The notes beneath the pieces were generated by a model. The model was not told where the DNA came from, did no database searches, and was given only the letters and a program-made list of their open reading frames with translations. DNA of 64,000 bases from Sporolactobacillus sp. STSJ-5 (GTDB lineage Bacteria; Bacillota; Bacilli; Bacillales; Sporolactobacillaceae), in contig NZ_JANFOJ010000008.1 of the NCBI RefSeq assembly GCF_024385605.1, forward strand, positions 1 through 64,000, given 5' to 3'. The translations under genes and the position numbers were made by a program. The first letter of the stretch is position 1. The number at the start of each line of letters is the position of its first letter. Positions 59,147-64,000 of this stretch are shown in pieces.

Positions 59147-59876
59147 ACATAAAGTTGTCAAGGCATTTCGCCTTTATACCGTGCTCGCCCGCGATGGCGT
59201 GGCGGGAGATGACGCGGTGCAAAGTTATCGGGCGGATGACGAGCTGCGAAGTCTTCTTGATACGTTCAGCCATGAGGTGGATTGTGTGATCATCAGTACA
59301 AGCGAGCAGCTGTTTCTTGTGCCGGAGACGAAGCTCTCGCCATTCCATGTCAGCAACGAATGGATCAAGCGCAACTATTTGCGCAGCGGGGCGACGAACG
59401 GAGATCTTTATCTGCTCTATTTCGCGACACTGATCCTGTTCGGCAGTTTCTACGACACGTACCAAAGCCAGGAGCCGACGCGTCTTTTTTTGCGCATGGA
59501 TGAATGGATCCGTTTTATTCAGGAACGGATTGATCAGCTCAAAACGCATGACGAGGATGAACTCAAGCAGCTGGAAAATGAATTTTTCTATAACTGGCGA
59601 TTGATTATTCAGAAATGGGACGACATGGATGATATTAAGGAACAGGCAAAAAAGCAGAGCGGCAATACAATCAGCCGAATGAGTTTTATTGATACGGTGA
59701 AACGATTCTTGGTTGATCAAGACTTGGTGCAGGACATCGGTAATGAGGAGATTCGGCTGACGGAAAAGGCGAAGACGATTATCCAACGCTATTTTATGGA
59801 AGTCGAATACAATAAGGGGATTTTTGAATTCATTTACGGCTTTGAAGGAGGTGCAGAGCATGCCGACGATCAGTAA
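59133..59876 (+). CDS. jetB: Wadjet JetB (KITE-like subunit)
   Basis: 247 residues, with winged-helix features near both ends (KAFRLYTVLARDGVAGDDA; FIDTVKRFLVDQDLVQDIG; EEIRLTEKAKTIIQRYFME). These are typical of the MukE/KITE-like component that binds JetA, and the protein resembles DUF6063. GGAGGGCGAAG lies in the end of jetA before the ATG. Its last codons contain the ribosome site and start of jetC. Confidence 0.82.
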   Translation: MNYSEHKVVKAFRLYTVLARDGVAGDDAVQSYRADDELRSLLDTFSHEVDCVIISTSEQLFLVPETKLSPFHVSNEWIKRNYLRSGATNGDLYLLYFATLILFGSFYDTYQSQEPTRLFLRMDEWIRFIQERIDQLKTHDEDELKQLENEFFYNWRLIIQKWDDMDDIKEQAKKQSGNTISRMSFIDTVKRFLVDQDLVQDIGNEEIRLTEKAKTIIQRYFMEVEYNKGIFEFIYGFEGGAEHADDQ

Positions 59877-62800
59877 AATTCGCTTGACGAACGTGATCTA
59901 TGAAGAAGGAAACAAACGCTATAATGATGAGTTGTTCCTTTTTGACGGGCACAACGGCGCGATTCTGATTGAGAACGGCGGCGGGAAAACGGTATTCATT
60001 CAAACTGCGCTGCAGGCGATTCTGCCGCACACCGATCTGGCCGACCGCAAGATCAAAAATACGCTGATGCTGGAAAATGCCCCGGCGCACATCGCGATTG
60101 AATGGATCACGAATGAGCGGCCGAGACGCTACGTGGTCACGGCGGTCTCGCTTTACACCGTGAAAAATGGCTTGGATTCGCTGCGCTATGTCTATGAATA
60201 CAACGAAAACGATCCAAACGGAATCGAGGGCATTCCTTTTGTCCGAGAGACGCGTGAGGGTAAGCGGGCAGCCGAACGCGGCGAAATGCAAGACTACTAC
60301 GCCGGCATGCGCGAGAAGACGCTGAGCGCGCAAACCTTCAAAACGATTAAAGAATATAAGACATTTCTCGAGGAACAGTACACCATTATTTCGAGCGAAT
60401 GGGAAAGCATTGTCAAAATCAACAGCTCGGAAGGCGGCGTCGAAGCCTTTTTTGATGAATGTAAGAATACCAATCAACTGTTCGACCGCTTGCTGATTCC
60501 GACCGTGGAAGATTCGATTGTCGGTCACGACAGCCACCTCTTCGCCGATTTGTTTGAACAACAGCTGGCGAGTTTGAAGAATTACAAAAAACTGAAAGAA
60601 ACGATTGAGGAAAATAAACAGATCAGCGGCGAACTGGAAAAATACAGCGAAACCTATGAGACGCTGCATGAGTACCAAATGGACTATGAGAAAGCGAAGC
60701 AGCGGGCGAAGGGCGTATGGAATGAGATTATTTTGGAGCATCGCAAGCAGATCGCAGCGCAGGAAGCAAACAGCACAAGTCTGCAAGAATGGAAGGCGGA
60801 CAGCTCTGCTCACGCGCTGAAGTCGGATTCGTATACCATTTTTGTTGAACAATCGGTACTGAGCGCGCGTGAAAGTAAGTATAAGAAGGCGCTCGCGGCA
60901 CAAACAGGAATTCAGGAAGCGTTGCAGCAAAACAGGCATGAACTTCATGCGTTGAAATGGGCGAAAGCTAAGCAGGAACGCACGGAACAGGAAGACGCGC
61001 TACGTTTGTTTGAGCAGCAGCTGGCACAATTTGATCAGAAGGACGACGCCGGCAATCTTCGTGATCAGCTGGAGACGGCGCGGCGGGAACTGCTCGGCTG
61101 CTACGAGCGAGATCTGGCAGAACTTGCGAAGATCGAGCAGGAACTAGGCGGGCAGCTGCAGCCGATTCTTAAGCAGATTGAGGCGGACGAGCAGACAAAG
61201 AAGAATGCGTCCGGCAAGGAAAAGGGGCTGCTTGCCCGTCTGTCGGAAACCAAGGGTGCTGTGAAGACGCGCCTTGAGCAACTAGAAAAATTGAAACGGG
61301 AACTGCTTTCGAATCCGGAACAAGAAACGGTTAAAGAACAGCTGGTTAAGTGGCAGGAACGTGATCAGCTTCTTGATGAAACAATTATCAAATTCAATCA
61401 GCAGGAGAAGGAAGCGCTGATTTATAAAAAAGAGGCTGAAGAGCGGAAAGCAGCTGTACAAACGGATCGTATTGAAACCAATCGGGCAATGGATCGGCTG
61501 CGCGCCGAGCTTGCCGCGATGGAGAAAGCGCAGCGCGCAGTGATTGAGCAGCTGTCCGCGCTGCGCCGTCAATGGTCCGCGCTTGAAACCGTCTATCTTG
61601 AGCCGGATTCCATTGAACAGCGGATGCTTGAGAAGATGAATCAAATCACGGCGGATCGCGAAGCGCTTTTCCACAAAGAGCGGATCGCGCGACGGTTTGT
61701 CGACGACCATGCCGACCAGAGCGTCTTTTTCGGCGACACATTTATGGAAAAACAGCTGTTCTCGTGGAAAAATCAAGTTGATTATCTTGTCAGCGGCGTA
61801 GACTATCTCCAGTCGATGAGTGAGGAGGAACGCAAAAACCGCCTGCGTTACCCGCTCTGGCCATTGACGCTGGTGACCACCAATACAGATAAGCCGAGAG
61901 TGGTTGATAAACTGAACCACGTTGCCGATCGGCTTCAGTATCCGATCACGGTGCTCACAACCGAAGAAGCGCTTGAGGTGCATGAACGGAGTGCAGTCCG
62001 TTCATGGGTGGCGCCGAGTCATTGGCAAGGAAACACGGACGCGGTGACCTTCGCTGAATGGAAGAAGCAAATTGGCATTGAGGCGGAAAAGGTGACCGCA
62101 GACCGCGTGGCAAAGGAGCAGGAGCTCGCTGAATGGAAGGATGCGCTCCGGGCGTTCCGCCAATTTTTAATGGACTATCCTTATGAATCAACTGATGAAA
62201 AGAAAACAAAGCTCGGCGAACTGACCAATAAGAATGAGCAGCTTGCCCTGGAGCTTCGACGTGAAGAACAAATGCTCAATGATTTGGATGCCCAGATCAG
62301 CAACGGCCGCGAAAAAACCGACCAATATCGTGAGGAGCGGCATGGACTGGCTCGCTATATTGAAAAGGGTCATGAGTACCTTCGTGTTGAGAAAATGGTT
62401 GCAGAGGGACGCAGCCTTGAGCAGCAACTAAAAGAAAAATTGCAGCTTGTGGAGCAAGAACTCGATGCGGTGAACCAAAAGCTGAACCGATTGAATGCTG
62501 AGCGCGGGACCCTTGAACGCAGGGCGGCAGATATCAAGCTGCAACTGCAGTTGCTGCGCCAGGATGATGACTACCAATCGTTGAGCGAGCTGACACCTGC
62601 TGCAACCAATGAAAGCAAGAAAGTAATTAAGGATAAGATTGACATTTTACGGTTGAAGCTGCGCGAAATTGATACGGCCCGAGGCGAATGGATCGCCAAA
62701 CGTGACGAAGCTGTTCGAAATATAAAGCGGCTCACGGACGAAATGGAACTGCTGCGCCGCAGCGAGGGAACGATTGATGAATCGCGCGCGTTTCCTGTTG

Positions 62801-64000
62801 ACGGCAAGCAGCAGATTCAGTCGCTGCAGGATCGTATTTTCGCCCAGATCAAGGAAGAGAAAACATGCGGCGATGACGTTCGGCAGGCGGAAACTGAAAA
62901 AAATAAGCAAGAAGGAAAGCTGGACACGCTCGTCATCCAGTTTGAAAAAAGTTATCCAAATGAAGAACGGATTGCTTTTGATACCTATGACGGAAATGTC
63001 GAAGAGGATCTGGCCGCAGAGATAAAACACTTGAATGAACGAAAAACTTATATTGATCAGGAAGCCGTCCGAATTGAACAGGATCGCAAAGCGATTGAGT
63101 CTGCAAAGTATAATCTTGAGATGTTTGAGGAAGCGCATCATTTTAAAGCGCCGGATGTTTCGCCGATTTCTTTGACGAATGAGGAGATTCTTGACTTTAC
63201 GTACAATCGCAAGAAAGTTGTTGCTGCGACAAAGCACAGCCTGAAGGAAAATCAAGGCCGCGTTGCGGAAGGCGCGAGCGAGGTCTCAAGCGCGCAGCGC
63301 GCATTCCGCGCGTTTTGTCGGGCGAATATTTCCGATGTGAAGCTGCGGCAGATGGCAATCAGCGGCATTGAAACGAAACAGAGCTACGAAGCCATCATTG
63401 AATTCAAGAAAAATATGGCAACGCGCATTGAGAGCATTTCCCATTATGCGCATGAACATATCCGCCAAAGTGATAAGGATCTCCAACTTTTCATCGACCA
63501 GATTCACACGCATCTGCGTACGCTGGCCGAAGAATTGCGACAGATTCCAAAGAAAACCAAGGTGAAGGTACAGGACGACTGGAAACCGATCTACGCCTTT
63601 AAAATTCCTGATTGGAACGAAGAGGAAGGCAAAACGCGAATCCGAAATTACATCGAATGGATTTTGACTCAGCTCGAAGACGAGCGCTTCTTGGACGAAG
63701 AGCGTCGGCAGGACAGCGGAAAGGTTCGGAAGGAACTGGACATGTGGCTCCAATCCAAACAGCTGCTGCGTATCGTCATGGACAATGAGGTGCTGAAGGT
63801 CAGCTGCCGCAAAGTGGCCAATGACAATACAGTAACAACGCGCGCGTACTCATGGGAACAAAGCAATATCTGGTCAGGAGGAGAGAAGTGGAGTAAGAAT
63901 ATGACGCTTTTCTTAGGCATTCTCAATTATGTCGCCGAGAAAAAGAAACATATCCAATCAAGTGCCAAGCTGCACCGTGCCGTTATTCTCGACAACCCGT
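59860..64000 (+). CDS. jetC: Wadjet JetC (SMC-like ATPase), truncated at window edge
   Basis: 1380 codons are present with no stop; the gene runs off the right edge. The N-terminal head has Walker A LIENGGGKTVFIQ (around residues 37-49). A very long coiled coil with hinge-like breaks follows (an unusually basic/acidic alternating region from about 260 to 1290). The C-terminal head has the ABC signature WSGGEKWSKNM (from residue 1338) and the Walker B stretch HRAVILDNP with Asp at about 1378. Only a short tail (H-loop) should be missing. AAGGAGGTG precedes ATG 59860, and the start overlaps jetB by 17 bases. It should form the DNA-loop-extruding motor of the system. Confidence 0.93.
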   Translation, partial: MPTISKIRLTNVIYEEGNKRYNDELFLFDGHNGAILIENGGGKTVFIQTALQAILPHTDLADRKIKNTLMLENAPAHIAIEWITNERPRRYVVTAVSLYTVKNGLDSLRYVYEYNENDPNGIEGIPFVRETREGKRAAERGEMQDYYAGMREKTLSAQTFKTIKEYKTFLEEQYTIISSEWESIVKINSSEGGVEAFFDECKNTNQLFDRLLIPTVEDSIVGHDSHLFADLFEQQLASLKNYKKLKETIEENKQISGELEKYSETYETLHEYQMDYEKAKQRAKGVWNEIILEHRKQIAAQEANSTSLQEWKADSSAHALKSDSYTIFVEQSVLSARESKYKKALAAQTGIQEALQQNRHELHALKWAKAKQERTEQEDALRLFEQQLAQFDQKDDAGNLRDQLETARRELLGCYERDLAELAKIEQELGGQLQPILKQIEADEQTKKNASGKEKGLLARLSETKGAVKTRLEQLEKLKRELLSNPEQETVKEQLVKWQERDQLLDETIIKFNQQEKEALIYKKEAEERKAAVQTDRIETNRAMDRLRAELAAMEKAQRAVIEQLSALRRQWSALETVYLEPDSIEQRMLEKMNQITADREALFHKERIARRFVDDHADQSVFFGDTFMEKQLFSWKNQVDYLVSGVDYLQSMSEEERKNRLRYPLWPLTLVTTNTDKPRVVDKLNHVADRLQYPITVLTTEEALEVHERSAVRSWVAPSHWQGNTDAVTFAEWKKQIGIEAEKVTADRVAKEQELAEWKDALRAFRQFLMDYPYESTDEKKTKLGELTNKNEQLALELRREEQMLNDLDAQISNGREKTDQYREERHGLARYIEKGHEYLRVEKMVAEGRSLEQQLKEKLQLVEQELDAVNQKLNRLNAERGTLERRAADIKLQLQLLRQDDDYQSLSELTPAATNESKKVIKDKIDILRLKLREIDTARGEWIAKRDEAVRNIKRLTDEMELLRRSEGTIDESRAFPVDGKQQIQSLQDRIFAQIKEEKTCGDDVRQAETEKNKQEGKLDTLVIQFEKSYPNEERIAFDTYDGNVEEDLAAEIKHLNERKTYIDQEAVRIEQDRKAIESAKYNLEMFEEAHHFKAPDVSPISLTNEEILDFTYNRKKVVAATKHSLKENQGRVAEGASEVSSAQRAFRAFCRANISDVKLRQMAISGIETKQSYEAIIEFKKNMATRIESISHYAHEHIRQSDKDLQLFIDQIHTHLRTLAEELRQIPKKTKVKVQDDWKPIYAFKIPDWNEEEGKTRIRNYIEWILTQLEDERFLDEERRQDSGKVRKELDMWLQSKQLLRIVMDNEVLKVSCRKVANDNTVTTRAYSWEQSNIWSGGEKWSKNMTLFLGILNYVAEKKKHIQSSAKLHRAVILDNP

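Noticed and set aside
58968-59861. Long minus-strand open frame opposite jetA/jetB
   Set aside because: Coding-strand bias of the Wadjet genes produces long antisense frames (also at 59.8-60.9 and 61.3-62.0 kb); they lack family resemblance and starts.
1-64000. tRNA or rRNA genes
   Set aside because: I looked for tRNA-like cloverleaf motifs and rRNA-like conserved stretches and saw none convincing; a tRNAscan run would be decisive.

Overview
The window looks like a chromosomal stretch of a low-to-mid GC, Gram-positive, probably spore-forming member of the Bacillales. The evidence is: strong AGGAGG-type ribosome sites with many TTG and GTG starts; Bacillus-type families (MhqR quinone regulon, Bacillus-like ferredoxin, DUF1540, DUF4183, PadR-HAAS pair, YczE-like membrane protein); and an S-box (SAM-I) leader. 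A helveticin J-like bacteriocin and Lactobacillus-like surface lipoproteins suggest a lactic-acid-bacterium-like relative such as Sporolactobacillus. That genus guess is inference only.

Layout. 1-4.4 kb: an end-truncated hypothetical gene and a three-gene ABC exporter operon whose permease carries an aminopeptidase-like ectodomain. 4.5-8.3 kb: aminotransferase, DJ-1/PfpI protein, SDR plus LysR. 8.3-11.1 kb: a compact MhqR quinone/electrophile locus (mhqR, DoxX, ring-cleaving dioxygenase, a flavin reductase remnant, MhqD-like hydrolase) with a perfect MhqR box. 11.3-12.6 kb: aspartokinase. 12.8-21.6 kb: an arsenic island: arsR-arsC-arsD-arsA-HesB-like-(terminator)-arsB, a CoA-disulfide reductase/rhodanese fusion, then a Cys-rich MarR regulator, an ArsP-type permease, a 45-residue CC peptide and an ArsN/PAT-like acetyltransferase, which suggests handling of organic as well as inorganic arsenic. 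21.7-28.6 kb: assorted genes, including a coiled-coil protein built of 42-bp repeats and a MocR/NimA divergent pair.

28.6-33.3 kb is an AT-rich, decayed accessory zone: long perfect hairpins, an IS256-type transposase remnant, a helveticin J-family gene, two tandemly duplicated lipoprotein genes divergent from it, and a twice-frameshifted acetyltransferase. 33.3-46.1 kb is mixed: a deleted hydrolase, a pentapeptide protein, a ZIP transporter, an NlpC/P60-LysM wall hydrolase, two convergent DUF4183 genes, a LysR-GNAT operon divergent from an unusual ACT-domain/MFS fusion, and a ferredoxin/cupin pair divergent from a Crp/Fnr regulator. Between about 36.5 and 49.8 kb there are three copies of a dispersed non-coding element carrying CGGAAAAATTCCG-like boxes. 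At 47.0-48.2 kb an apparently intact SAM-I riboswitch with promoter and terminator precedes an alpha/beta hydrolase.

51-56.3 kb holds nitroreductase, PadR-HAAS, LysR/SDR and LacI genes. From 56.6 kb to the right edge there is a Wadjet anti-plasmid SMC system in the order jetD-jetA-jetB-jetC, all overlapping, with jetC cut by the window edge just after its Walker B aspartate. A 6 x 21-bp tandem repeat sits immediately upstream of it.

All functional calls rest on motif recognition from the sequence alone; no database search was run.
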